DNA of 64,000 nucleotides from positions 1 through 64,000 of the forward strand of contig CATKXR010000007.1 in the NCBI GenBank assembly GCA_949840805.1, given 5' to 3'. A program made the translations under genes and the position numbers. Source of the stretch: an uncultured Lachnospiraceae bacterium (lineage in GTDB: Bacteria > Bacillota > Clostridia > Lachnospirales > Lachnospiraceae). Positions 7,053-14,407 of the stretch are shown piece after piece; position 1 is the stretch's first letter, and every line of letters begins with the position of its first letter. Under the pieces are notes generated by a model, which was given only the letters and a program-made list of their open reading frames with translations, was not told the origin of the DNA and did no database searches.

Positions 7053-8408
7053 ATGGCAAGTAAAAATTATTATGATGTGACAGAATGGAAGGTTGGAGAT
7101 CCGTATAAGGATATTGGAGAGGTAATCAATAGCATTATTGCGGATATTAAAAGCAGACAGTCAGAAACGGATGTGAATGATGGAGGAAAGCCAGGGGCGC
7201 TCATCTATATTCCGGCAGGAGATTATCATCTTGTTACACAAGTAGTAATAGACATAAGCTATTTGAAAATAATGGGTTCGGGACATGGTTTTACATCTTC
7301 CAGTATTCGGTTTAATACACCGGAGAGTGAGTGGAAAGATTGGCACGAATTGTGGCCAGGAGGAAGTCGTATAATTGTAGATATTTCTTCTAAACCGGGC
7401 GAAGAGGAACAAATGGGGGCTGCATTTTACATCAAGAGAGATGGAAATCCTCGAATCAGTTCGGTAGAGTTTTCGGATTTTTGCATTGATGGGCTGCACT
7501 TTTTGGATGACGGTTCAGGAGAAGCAAAGCCGGAAAATACATATACAAATGGGAAGACGGGAATTTATATTGCAAGTGCTCAAGATTCATTTCGGGTTAC
7601 GGGTATGGGAATGGTATATTTAGAGCATGGAATTGTTATCTATGATGCGGATGCACTGGATATTCACGATAATTTTATTGCGGAATGTGGAAACTGTATT
7701 GAACTGCGAGGGTCAGGACAGGCTTCAAAGGTTACAGATAATTTGATCGGAGCTGGTTATAAGGGGTATTCGATTTATGCACAAAATTTTGGTGGACTTT
7801 TGGTTGCAGCAAACAATATTTTTCCGCGAGGTGCAAGCAGCGTATATTTTTCAGGTGTGACACGTTCTATTATTACAAGCAATAGGTTGCATTCTTTCTA
7901 TCCGGGAATGGTAGTGTTAGAAGGAAATAGTTCAGAGAATATGGTTTCATCAAATCATTTTCTGCGGACACGTGAACCATGGCCGCCTATGCAGGCACAT
8001 AATAATGGATTGGACGACTTGTATGGAATTGTTTATATAAGCGGTAGCAATAACTCTGTAATTGCTAATCATTTTTCAGAAATTATTGATAGACAGTATA
8101 TTGTACCGGAAGGAGTGATGCCTGTAATCATTCATATTGTTTCTGGCAATGGTAATTATATTTCTGATAATCATATTGTTGCAACTGCGGAATCATCGGG
8201 GGTATCTGTTGATAGGATTTCCTCTTGCTTCTCTACACAAGTAGCAAATCTAATGGTTGGAGAAAAAACAGAAATACTTGGGGTGATGACCGTGATGATA
8301 GAACAAGGATCCGTAGGGAATACGATTCTTGATTCAGGAACAGAATATCAGGTTGAAATGAATAAATCGTTAAATGCGTTTAGAGCCACACCGGTTCCCG
8401 AAATGTAA
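7053..8408 (+). CDS. GH91 family protein: inulin fructotransferase / difructose-anhydride hydrolase type
   Basis: A 451-aa right-handed beta-helix protein closely resembling the inulin fructotransferases (DFA-III- or DFA-I-forming) of family GH91, with hallmark stretches such as DVNDGGKPGA, GSGHGFTSSSIRFN, LHSFYPGM and AECGNCIEL. Asp206 and Glu217 have the 11-residue spacing I recall for the catalytic pair of the Bacillus enzyme. Unlike the secreted Arthrobacter enzymes there is no signal peptide: the ATG at 7053 follows AAAGGAGG, and the in-frame upstream extension is not signal-like and overlaps the GH32 gene. Intracellular members in gut bacteria have been described as hydrolysing difructose anhydride III to inulobiose, which the adjacent GH32 could split. 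A depolymerising role on inulin inside the cell is unlikely. The exact dianhydride (I or III) cannot be read from the sequence. Confidence 0.88.
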   Translation: MASKNYYDVTEWKVGDPYKDIGEVINSIIADIKSRQSETDVNDGGKPGALIYIPAGDYHLVTQVVIDISYLKIMGSGHGFTSSSIRFNTPESEWKDWHELWPGGSRIIVDISSKPGEEEQMGAAFYIKRDGNPRISSVEFSDFCIDGLHFLDDGSGEAKPENTYTNGKTGIYIASAQDSFRVTGMGMVYLEHGIVIYDADALDIHDNFIAECGNCIELRGSGQASKVTDNLIGAGYKGYSIYAQNFGGLLVAANNIFPRGASSVYFSGVTRSIITSNRLHSFYPGMVVLEGNSSENMVSSNHFLRTREPWPPMQAHNNGLDDLYGIVYISGSNNSVIANHFSEIIDRQYIVPEGVMPVIIHIVSGNGNYISDNHIVATAESSGVSVDRISSCFSTQVANLMVGEKTEILGVMTVMIEQGSVGNTILDSGTEYQVEMNKSLNAFRATPVPEM

Positions 8409-8451
8409 ATAGAAAGATAATGCTGTTTAAAGTGCTGGTAATCATTTACTT

Positions 8452-8499
8452 ACAACTTTCCTCGTAGTGCTCTGCGAGGAAAGTTGTCTTTTGTATTTT
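8452..8499 (+). terminator. Strong terminator of the sugar operon
   Basis: A 13-bp perfect stem (ACAACTTTCCTCG at 8452-8464, CGAGGAAAGTTGT at 8475-8487) is followed by CTTTTGTATTTTT. It ends the operon that starts near 2261. Confidence 0.9.
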
Positions 8500-8521
8500 T
8501 ATATAGAAATTAAGCGAAAGT

Positions 8522-8766
8522 GTGGCAGAGAGGAACATGGAAATCAAGGGCAATGCCCAAGGCGGAGAAAATGGCAGGATTGTAACAGATAAGGGCAAAA
8601 ATAAACTATTTTTCTACGATGACTGTATTATAATGATATCTGTAAAGTCCATGGCGGATTTATGGAAGCAAAGAAATGGAACGGGAAATATTACTGCTTG
8701 GTAATCCCAGGCTATATGAAATTTCTGGTTAGAGTTACTGAAACCGGTATTTACAGATATGTTTGA
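8522..8766 (+). pseudogene. Possible decayed ORFs, unknown
   Basis: Two short overlapping frames are present: 8522-8704 (60 codons, ATG-less upstream site) and 8662-8766 (34 codons, containing KWNGKYYCLVIPGYMKF and VRVTETGIYRY). The second has a protein-like composition but is truncated, and neither has a convincing ribosome binding site. I read the stretch as the debris of a gene. The family is not recognised. The rest of 8500-8850 shows nothing else. Confidence 0.2.
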
Positions 8767-8850
8767 CTGTATGTCTTTTCCAAATTTATTGGTGAGGGTA
8801 CGGCGCTATCGCCATTGTATCCTGCCTTTCGTTATGAAAAGATGCGCATA

Positions 8851-8895
8851 AAAAGGCCACCAAAACCAGTTACTTCCCGTTTGGTGGTCTTTTCA
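8851..8895. terminator. Bidirectional terminator
   Basis: AAAAGGCCACCAAA (8851-8864) and TTTGGTGGTCTTTT (8880-8893) form a stem flanked by A-run and T-run, so it can work on both strands. On the minus strand it would end the small gene at 8940-9227. Confidence 0.75.
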
Positions 8896-8939
8896 AAATC
8901 AGGCAAATTTTGATATGCCTGGATCTGTTTTATCTAAAG

Positions 8940-9227
8940 TCAGGCTTCCTTAGAAAGAAGGGCCAGGATTTCTTCCGCAGACTTTCCTGATTCCTCAATA
9001 GCCTTTAACAGTTTGGCCTTATTTTCCCTCATAGCCTTTTTAGCGGCAGCGGCGGCGGCTTTCTTTTCCTTCATGGCAGCGGCTTTTTCAGCCTTTAATT
9101 GCTCTTTGTAGGCGATTTTTAATTCCTCTTTTGCGGCTTTGAGATCGGATTCCATTTTCATGATTTTCTCATGCAGCTTCAAAGCCTTACCGGTATAAAC
9201 GATTTCCTTTTTTACTCCTCTTGGCAT
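8940..9227 (-). CDS. Small Ala/Lys-rich coiled-coil protein, unknown function
   Basis: A 95-aa protein that starts MPRGVKKEIVYTGKALKLHEK and continues as a long predicted coiled coil (about residues 15-75) with strong Ala/Lys/Glu bias. AAGGAGG lies 8 nt before the ATG at 9227, so translation is well supported. Similar short proteins with this opening are common in Clostridia, to my recollection without known function; the basic helix suggests nucleic-acid or protein contact, but that is speculation. It is flanked by a terminator on its 3' side and by another small minus-strand frame upstream. Confidence 0.7.
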   Translation of the reverse strand: MPRGVKKEIVYTGKALKLHEKIMKMESDLKAAKEELKIAYKEQLKAEKAAAMKEKKAAAAAAKKAMRENKAKLLKAIEESGKSAEEILALLSKEA

Positions 9228-9273
9228 TTGGACAGCCTCCTTGAATGAATATAGTTAAAAATTGATAAAATAA

Positions 9274-9510
9274 TCATACAATAACTTGCTGCTGTTGTAA
9301 AGGAGTGGTTTGGAAAAGAGGAGGAAGAGTCTCATAGTCTTTCCTTAGATGTTTACTTATCAGGCCTTTATCCAGAGCCTGCTGTATCGTTTCCTTTAAC
9401 TTCTCTTCCAGAATATCTTCTGTAATACGTGTTTTCCTGAATTTTGTGAGAAGGCTGGGATCGATCATTTTTGCTTTCAGTTCCAGAACCAGAAAAAATT
9501 TGTATGCCAT
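9274..9510 (-). CDS. Small hypothetical protein
   Basis: A 78-codon frame with protein-like composition (ITEDILEEKLKETIQQALDKG, about residues 30-50) located 46 bp upstream of the coiled-coil gene on the same strand. No clear ribosome binding site is seen before 9510; an internal ATG at 9468 is an alternative start (64 aa). The C-terminus is Gln-rich (LQQQQVIV). It could be a genuine small gene or the tail of a decayed one. No family recognised. Confidence 0.35.
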   Translation of the reverse strand: MAYKFFLVLELKAKMIDPSLLTKFRKTRITEDILEEKLKETIQQALDKGLISKHLRKDYETLPPLFQTTPLQQQQVIV

Positions 9511-9845
9511 GTCTGTCTGGGCGCTGCTGATCCGGGGTTCATCGGAATGGAAAAGGCTGGCGCTCTCCCGGCAGGAAGAAGGTGGAAGGCCTTTGGAGGA
9601 GAATAGAATAAGGCGTGATTTTTTGGAGCTTCCAGCGGGATGTTTACGGAGATTTTATCTTGTGATCTGGATTTGCTTGAGGAACTGTTTGGGGAGGCAG
9701 GGGATTAACTTAATTAACTGCAAACTGCAAATATCTTGCGAAAATTTATGCATAATGCTATACTTTTCATTATGAATTATATTTACAGGATTTCAAGCTA
9801 TCCGGTATATGGGGATATAAAATGTGTGGGAGGAAGGCGGAAAGA

Positions 9846-10496
9846 ATGGAGAGATATCGCATTTTGTATGAAGGCGGCACAGGGGAGCTGACAGAGAAAA
9901 AATCGCGGTTTATCGCCACTACAAGGCCGGTCCGGTCGGAGGAAGAGGCGGCGGCTTTTGTGGAGGAGATGAAAAAGAAGTACTGGGACGCGCGCCATAA
10001 CTGTTATGCTTATGTGATCGGCGACAGGGGGCAGGTGAACCGATGCAGCGACGACGGGGAGCCGTCCCAGACGGCAGGCAGGCCTATGCTGGACGTGCTT
10101 TTGGGGGAGGAGATCCGTGATATCTGCGTGGTGGTCACGCGGTATTTTGGGGGCGTGCTTTTGGGAACAGGAGGGTTGGTGCGTGCATATTCGGGCGCCG
10201 TCCGGGAAGGGTTAAAACAGAGCGTGGTGGTGGAGAAGATTCCGGGCAGGCGGCTTTGTGTCATGACGGATTACAATGGAATCGGGAAGCTCCAGTATGT
10301 GGCCGGACAGATGGGGATACGGATACTGGATACGGAATATTCGGATCAGGTGAAGGCGATGGTGATGGCTCCTCTGGACCAGGCGGAGCAGTTTATCGCC
10401 CAGGTGACGGAACGGACGGCCGGAAAGGCTCTTATTGCGGATGAAGGAACCCTGTACTTCGGGATGGTACGGGGGGAGATGGTGCTGTTTCCGTAA
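9846..10496 (+). CDS. yigZ: YigZ/IMPACT family protein
   Basis: A 216-aa protein of the IMPACT (YigZ, UPF0029) family. The N-terminal domain (about residues 10-125) carries the conserved KKSRFIA region, the WDARHNCYAYVIG motif and the DDGEPSQTAGRPML signature, then TRYFGGVLLGTGGLVRAYS. A shorter C-terminal ferredoxin-like domain follows. Family members are linked to translation control or proline peptide binding; the exact bacterial role is unsettled. The ATG at 9846 is chosen over 9822 because the GGAGG/AAGGCGG stretch lies before it and the family normally begins at this point. The gene stands alone, before the typA promoter. Confidence 0.9.
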   Translation: MERYRILYEGGTGELTEKKSRFIATTRPVRSEEEAAAFVEEMKKKYWDARHNCYAYVIGDRGQVNRCSDDGEPSQTAGRPMLDVLLGEEIRDICVVVTRYFGGVLLGTGGLVRAYSGAVREGLKQSVVVEKIPGRRLCVMTDYNGIGKLQYVAGQMGIRILDTEYSDQVKAMVMAPLDQAEQFIAQVTERTAGKALIADEGTLYFGMVRGEMVLFP

Positions 10497-10529
10497 GGTC
10501 CTGTTTTTTGGAGAGAAATGAATATCTGC

Positions 10530-10558
10530 TTGCATTCTTCCCCTGAAAATGCTATATT
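10530..10558 (+). promoter_or_regulatory. Sigma-A type promoter for typA
   Basis: TTGCAT (10530-10535), 17-bp spacer, TATATT (10553-10558). The predicted start near 10565 places a hairpin with a T-run inside the typA leader. Confidence 0.5.
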
Positions 10559-10579
10559 TATATGCTGTAGATTACCAGG

Positions 10580-10625
10580 AGCTAAGGACTGGCCGTGTTC
10601 CTAAGGACAGTTCCTTAGCTTTTTT
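10580..10625 (+). terminator. Terminator-like hairpin directly before the typA ribosome binding site
   Basis: AGCTAAGGA (10580-10588) pairs with TCCTTAGCT (10612-10620) and is followed by TTTTTT ending at 10625. The GGAGG for typA starts at the next base. It either terminates yigZ or attenuates the typA leader. Confidence 0.75.
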
Positions 10626-10636
10626 GGAGGAGAACA

Positions 10637-12460
10637 ATGAAGAGAGAAGATGTAAGAAACGTAGCCATTATTGCCCATGTGGATCACGGGAAGACCACAT
10701 TGGTAGATGAATTGTTAAAAAGCAGCGGCGTATTCCGGGCCAACCAGGAAGTAGTGGAGCGGGTGATGGATTCCAATGACATTGAGCGGGAGCGGGGGAT
10801 TACCATCCTTTCAAAAAATACCGCCGTTTTTTACAAGGACACCAAGATCAATATTATTGACACTCCCGGCCATGCCGATTTCGGAGGGGAGGTAGAACGG
10901 GTCCTGAAGATGGTCAACGGTGTCATCCTGGTGGTGGACGCCTATGAAGGGCCTATGCCCCAGACAAAATTCGTGCTGAAAAAAGCCCTGGAGCTGGAAC
11001 TGCCGGCCATCGTCTGCATCAATAAGATCGACAGGCCGGAGGCCAGGCCTATGGAGGTCATAGATGAGGTGCTGGAGCTGTTCATGGATCTGGATGCTTC
11101 CGATGAGCAGCTTGACTGTCCTTTTGTGTTTGCTTCGGCCAGGGCAGGATTTGCAAAGAAAGCCTTAGAGGACCCGGAGGAAGATATGCGGCCTCTGTTC
11201 GAGACGATTGTGGACTATATTCCGGCCCCGGAGGGGGACGAGACGGCCAATACCCAGATGCTTGTCAGCACTATTGATTATAATGAATATGTGGGGCGGA
11301 TCGGGATCGGGAAGATCGACAACGGGACGGTCCGTGTGAACCAGGAGTGTGTGATCGTCAATCACCACGACCAGGAGAAGCTTCGCAAGGTGAAGATCGG
11401 AAAGCTCTACCAGTTCGACGGTTTAAACAGGGTGGAGGTGGCCGAAGCCACAGTGGGAGATATTGTGGCCGTGTCCGGGATCACGGATCTGCATATCGGG
11501 GATACGATCTGTTCCCCGGAGAACCCGGAGGCGATTCCCTTCCAGAAGATTTCCGAGCCGACCATCGCCATGAATTTTATGGTCAATGACAGCCCGCTGG
11601 CAGGGCAGGAAGGCAAATATGTCACATCCCGCCATATCCGGGAGAGGCTGTTTAAGGAGCTGAACACGGATGTGAGCCTGCGGGTGGAGGAGACAGACTC
11701 TCCGGACTGTTTTAAGGTGTCGGGAAGAGGAGAACTGCATCTTTCGGTATTGATTGAAAATATGCGCCGGGAGGGATATGAGTTTGCGGTAAGCAAGGCG
11801 GAGGTCCTGTACCGGTATAATGAACGGAACCAGAAGTTGGAACCCATGGAGCTGGCTTATGTGGATGTGCCGGAGGAATTTACCGGCACGGTTATCCAAA
11901 AGCTGACATCCAGAAAAGGCGAACTGCAGGGAATGAGCCCGGTCAGCGGCGGATATACCCGGTTGGAGTTTTCTATTCCTTCCAGGGGGCTTATTGGCTA
12001 CCGGGGAGAATTTCTGACAGATACCAAGGGAAACGGAATCATGAATACCATTTTTGATGATTATGCTCCCTATAAGGGGGATCTGGCTTACCGGAAAACA
12101 GGTTCCCTGATTGCCTATGAGAGCGGCGAGACTATCACCTACGGTCTTTTTAATGCCCAGGAGAGAGGGCTTTTGTTCGTAGGGCCGGGAGAAAAGGTGT
12201 ATTCCGGTATGGTGATCGGGCAGAATCCCAAGGCCGAGGACATAGAGGTGAACGTCTGCAAGACGAAGAAACTGACCAACACCCGCTCTTCCAGTGCGGA
12301 CGAGGCCCTGAAGCTGGTTCCCAAAAAGGAGATGAGTTTAGAGCAATGCCTGGAATTTATCGACACGGACGAGCTTTTGGAGGTAACGCCCAAATCTTTG
12401 AGAATACGGAAAAAAATCCTGGACCCCACGATGCGAAAAAGGGCTTCTTTTAAGAAATAA
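10637..12460 (+). CDS. typA: Translational GTPase TypA/BipA
   Basis: A 607-aa ribosome-associated GTPase of the TypA/BipA family, within the usual 600-615 range. The GTPase domain shows G1 AHVDHGKTT (residues 13-21), switch region RERGIT, G3 DTPGHADFG and G4 NKIDRPEA. Elongation-factor-like domains II, III and V and the BipA-specific C-terminal domain (ending KKILDPTMRKRA) follow. It binds the ribosome and helps 50S assembly and stress adaptation. GGAGGAG lies 7 nt before the ATG. A hairpin with T-run abuts that site, and a convincing terminator follows the gene. Confidence 0.98.
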   Translation: MKREDVRNVAIIAHVDHGKTTLVDELLKSSGVFRANQEVVERVMDSNDIERERGITILSKNTAVFYKDTKINIIDTPGHADFGGEVERVLKMVNGVILVVDAYEGPMPQTKFVLKKALELELPAIVCINKIDRPEARPMEVIDEVLELFMDLDASDEQLDCPFVFASARAGFAKKALEDPEEDMRPLFETIVDYIPAPEGDETANTQMLVSTIDYNEYVGRIGIGKIDNGTVRVNQECVIVNHHDQEKLRKVKIGKLYQFDGLNRVEVAEATVGDIVAVSGITDLHIGDTICSPENPEAIPFQKISEPTIAMNFMVNDSPLAGQEGKYVTSRHIRERLFKELNTDVSLRVEETDSPDCFKVSGRGELHLSVLIENMRREGYEFAVSKAEVLYRYNERNQKLEPMELAYVDVPEEFTGTVIQKLTSRKGELQGMSPVSGGYTRLEFSIPSRGLIGYRGEFLTDTKGNGIMNTIFDDYAPYKGDLAYRKTGSLIAYESGETITYGLFNAQERGLLFVGPGEKVYSGMVIGQNPKAEDIEVNVCKTKKLTNTRSSSADEALKLVPKKEMSLEQCLEFIDTDELLEVTPKSLRIRKKILDPTMRKRASFKK

Positions 12461-12470
12461 ACCGAAAAAT

Positions 12471-12535
12471 CGCAGATATTGATAAAAATGTCGCCATTTG
12501 GCGAACGAAATTCTTCATATCTGCGTTTTCTTTTT
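12471..12535 (+). terminator. Terminator after typA
   Basis: CGCAGATAT (12471-12479) pairs with ATATCTGCG (12517-12525), enclosing a second perfect hairpin TCGCCATTTGGCGA, and TTTTCTTTTT follows. Confidence 0.85.
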
Positions 12536-12694
12536 CATAGACATATTAAGAGCAGAGGAAGGACTGCGCTGTCAGTTATGTCCGGGTCGGCTAAAAATGA
12601 TCCGGTGTCCTGGCAAATCCCGCGGTCCTGCCTGGCGCTGTGCCGTGAACCGGTAAAGTAAATGAATATGAAAAAGGAAGAGGAGAGAAGTACC

Positions 12695-13336
12695 ATGGCA
12701 GAAAAAGTAATTGAAAATAACAAAGTAAGTGTAATTGGAGAAATTGTTTCCGGATTTACCTTTAGCCATGAAGTGTTTGGGGAAGGTTTTTATGTGGTGG
12801 ATGTGGCGGTCAGCCGTTTAAGCGAGCAGGCAGACATTATTCCTCTCATGATCTCCGAGAGGCTGATCCATGTGCAGGAGGATTATCGGGGCTGTACGGT
12901 GGAGGCCATCGGGCAGTTCCGTTCTTATAACCGGCATGAAGGGGTGAAAAACCGTCTGGTGCTGTCCGTATTTGTGCGGGAGATCAACTTTATGGAAGAA
13001 TTTACCGACTACACCAAGACCAATCAGATTTTTCTGGACGGCTATATCTGTAAAGCGCCCATATACAGAAAGACTCCCCTGGGCAGGGAGATTGCGGATC
13101 TTCTGCTGGCAGTAAACCGTCCTTACGGTAAATCAGACTATATTCCCTGCATTGCCTGGGGGCGAAATGCCCGTTTTGCCTCCGGCTTTGAGGTGGGAAC
13201 CCGCGTCCGTGTCTGGGGCAGGGTTCAGAGCCGTGAGTACACGAAAAAACTTTCCGAGACGGAATGTGAGAAGCGGGTGGCCTATGAGGTGTCGATCAGC
13301 AAGCTGGAGTGCGGGGAGGAAGACATGCAGGGGTGA
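12695..13336 (+). CDS. SSB-like protein with two OB-fold regions
   Basis: A 213-aa protein whose C-terminal half (about residues 110-205) looks like a single-stranded-DNA-binding OB fold: an FLDGYICKAP start, REIADLLLAVNR, an IPCIAWGRNA strand and a RVWGRVQSREY strand, as in SSB. The N-terminal half (about residues 8-100) also fits an OB-like pattern. It lacks the acidic DDDIPF tail that bacterial SSB uses to recruit partners, so it is not the housekeeping SSB; the C-terminus ends near EEDMQG. The ATG at 12695 has AGGAG about 9 nt upstream; an earlier ATG at 12662 has none. It precedes a CobO-like gene by 138 bp. A DNA-binding or repair-related role is inferred. Confidence 0.75.
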   Translation: MAEKVIENNKVSVIGEIVSGFTFSHEVFGEGFYVVDVAVSRLSEQADIIPLMISERLIHVQEDYRGCTVEAIGQFRSYNRHEGVKNRLVLSVFVREINFMEEFTDYTKTNQIFLDGYICKAPIYRKTPLGREIADLLLAVNRPYGKSDYIPCIAWGRNARFASGFEVGTRVRVWGRVQSREYTKKLSETECEKRVAYEVSISKLECGEEDMQG

Positions 13337-13470
13337 CAGTCCGCAAGGGATCGGGACCGTTGCAACGTGGGAGAGGGATGCGGCAGGAAAAATACGAAAA
13401 CTGCTGCAGACTGCCAAAGGGTAAGCCGCTTTTGGGAAGAAAAAACGGCTGACCGGAATACTGAGGAGCA
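13330..13470 (+). ncRNA. Possible divergent cobalamin riboswitch
   Basis: The 138-nt leader of the CobO-like gene has elements in cobalamin-riboswitch order: a GGTGAC-like start, GGGACCGTTGCAACG, a CTGCTGCAG segment, GGGTAAGCC, GGGAAG, and ACCGGAATACTG at the 3' end. The most conserved box (CCCGCNACTGT-like) is not recognisable. The call rests on position and partial motifs only and needs a covariance-model scan. Confidence 0.28.
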
Positions 13471-13474
13471 AAAA

Positions 13475-13981
13475 ATGAATACAGGTAAGATTGAGATCAT
13501 ATACGGCGAAGGGGCCGGAAGGACGGCAATGGCTTTTGGAAGAGGGCTGGAGGCTTTGGCCAGGCATAAAAAAGTGGTGGTCATCCGGTTTTTAAAGGGA
13601 AGCCAGAACGAGGAGAAGCCGGAAGTGCTGAAGCGTCTGGAACCGGAGATGAATGTATTTTGTTTTGAAAAGGCCCATAGCAGGTTTGACGAGCTTACGG
13701 AACAGGAGAAGCTGGAGGAGTCCATCAATATCCGCAACGGCGTCAATTATGCCAGGAAGGTGCTGGCCACAGGGGAATGTGACCTGTTGATTTTAGAGGA
13801 GATCTTAGGGCTTTTGGAACAGGAGATTTTAATGGAGCAGGAACTTTTGCAGATTCTGGAAAGCAGGGATTCGGCGGATGTGATTCTTACAGGGCGTATG
13901 CTTCAGGAAAATGGCCTTACGGCTGCTGCCGACCGGATTGAGAGGATAACCCGGATCAGCGGCGGGCGGGAAGGGGAGTGA
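13475..13981 (+). CDS. CobO/BtuR-like P-loop protein with degenerate nucleotide-binding loop
   Basis: A 168-aa protein that resembles ATP:corrinoid adenosyltransferase (CobO/BtuR/CobA type), about the right length. The framework is present: a first strand IEIIYGEGAGRTA, an FLKG motif after the second strand, a NYARKVLATGECDLLILEEIL region corresponding to the family's DLVILDEI strand, and a DVILTGR strand. However, the P-loop is GEGAGRTA where the family has GxGKGKTT, so the key lysine is replaced by arginine and the motif is altered. It may be an inactive or repurposed homologue. The ATG at 13475 is preceded by TGAGGAGC; the longer frame to 13367 lies in the putative leader. A promoter for the lysine riboswitch follows directly after its stop. 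Confidence 0.7.
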   Translation: MNTGKIEIIYGEGAGRTAMAFGRGLEALARHKKVVVIRFLKGSQNEEKPEVLKRLEPEMNVFCFEKAHSRFDELTEQEKLEESINIRNGVNYARKVLATGECDLLILEEILGLLEQEILMEQELLQILESRDSADVILTGRMLQENGLTAAADRIERITRISGGREGE

Positions 13982-13997
13982 AGGCGGAAAATTTCTG

Positions 13998-14026
13998 TTG
14001 ACAAGACGGAAGGATAATGCTAGTAT
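13998..14026 (+). promoter_or_regulatory. Sigma-A promoter of the lysine-riboswitch/dapA transcript
   Basis: TTGACA (13998-14003), 17-bp spacer, TAGTAT (14021-14026). Transcription would begin near 14033, just at the 5' end of the riboswitch. Confidence 0.75.
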
Positions 14027-14032
14027 TTTAAT

Positions 14033-14222
14033 TTAGAAGTAGAGGTTGCGTGAAGCATAAGTAGCCTGCCGGATGTTCCAGAGACAAATGAAGGCAGGCG
14101 AAAGGGCGGACGCCGAAGGCAGGTGCAGGCTGGCTGTATCTGCCTGGGCGCAGGGTGAAGAATCCTGCGACTGTCATCCGGGACCGGGTGGAGTGCTTAA
14201 GGTCGGATGGAGAGCTGCTGAA
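14033..14222 (+). ncRNA. Lysine riboswitch (L box)
   Basis: The conserved L-box elements occur in order: AGAGGTTGCG, AAGTAGCC, GCGAAAGGGCGGACGCCGAAGG (split here by position 14099-14120), GACTGTCAT and GGAGTGCTTA, closed by GAGCTGCTG pairing with the 5' AGTAGAG region. It senses lysine and controls dapA, the first committed gene of lysine/diaminopimelate synthesis. A terminator follows at 14253. Confidence 0.9.
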
Positions 14223-14252
14223 AAAGGATTATAATCATATAATAATTTTTCA

Positions 14253-14281
14253 GGGAGCCTTTCCGACAGGTTCCCTTTTTG
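14253..14281 (+). terminator. Expression-platform terminator of the lysine riboswitch
   Basis: GGGAGCC (14253-14259) pairs with GGTTCCC (14269-14275), followed by TTTTTT. Binding of lysine would favour this hairpin and reduce dapA readthrough. The 126 bp between it and dapA hold no other gene. Confidence 0.8.
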
Positions 14282-14407
14282 TGTGGAGTTTTGCCGAAAA
14301 CGGGGAACATGCCGGCACGGCAAATCATCTGGCCCACGGGCATAAACCGCTTTTGACAAAGGGATTTTTACAGTACAGGCAGACAATGTATCTAAGGAGG
14401 ACGGAAT

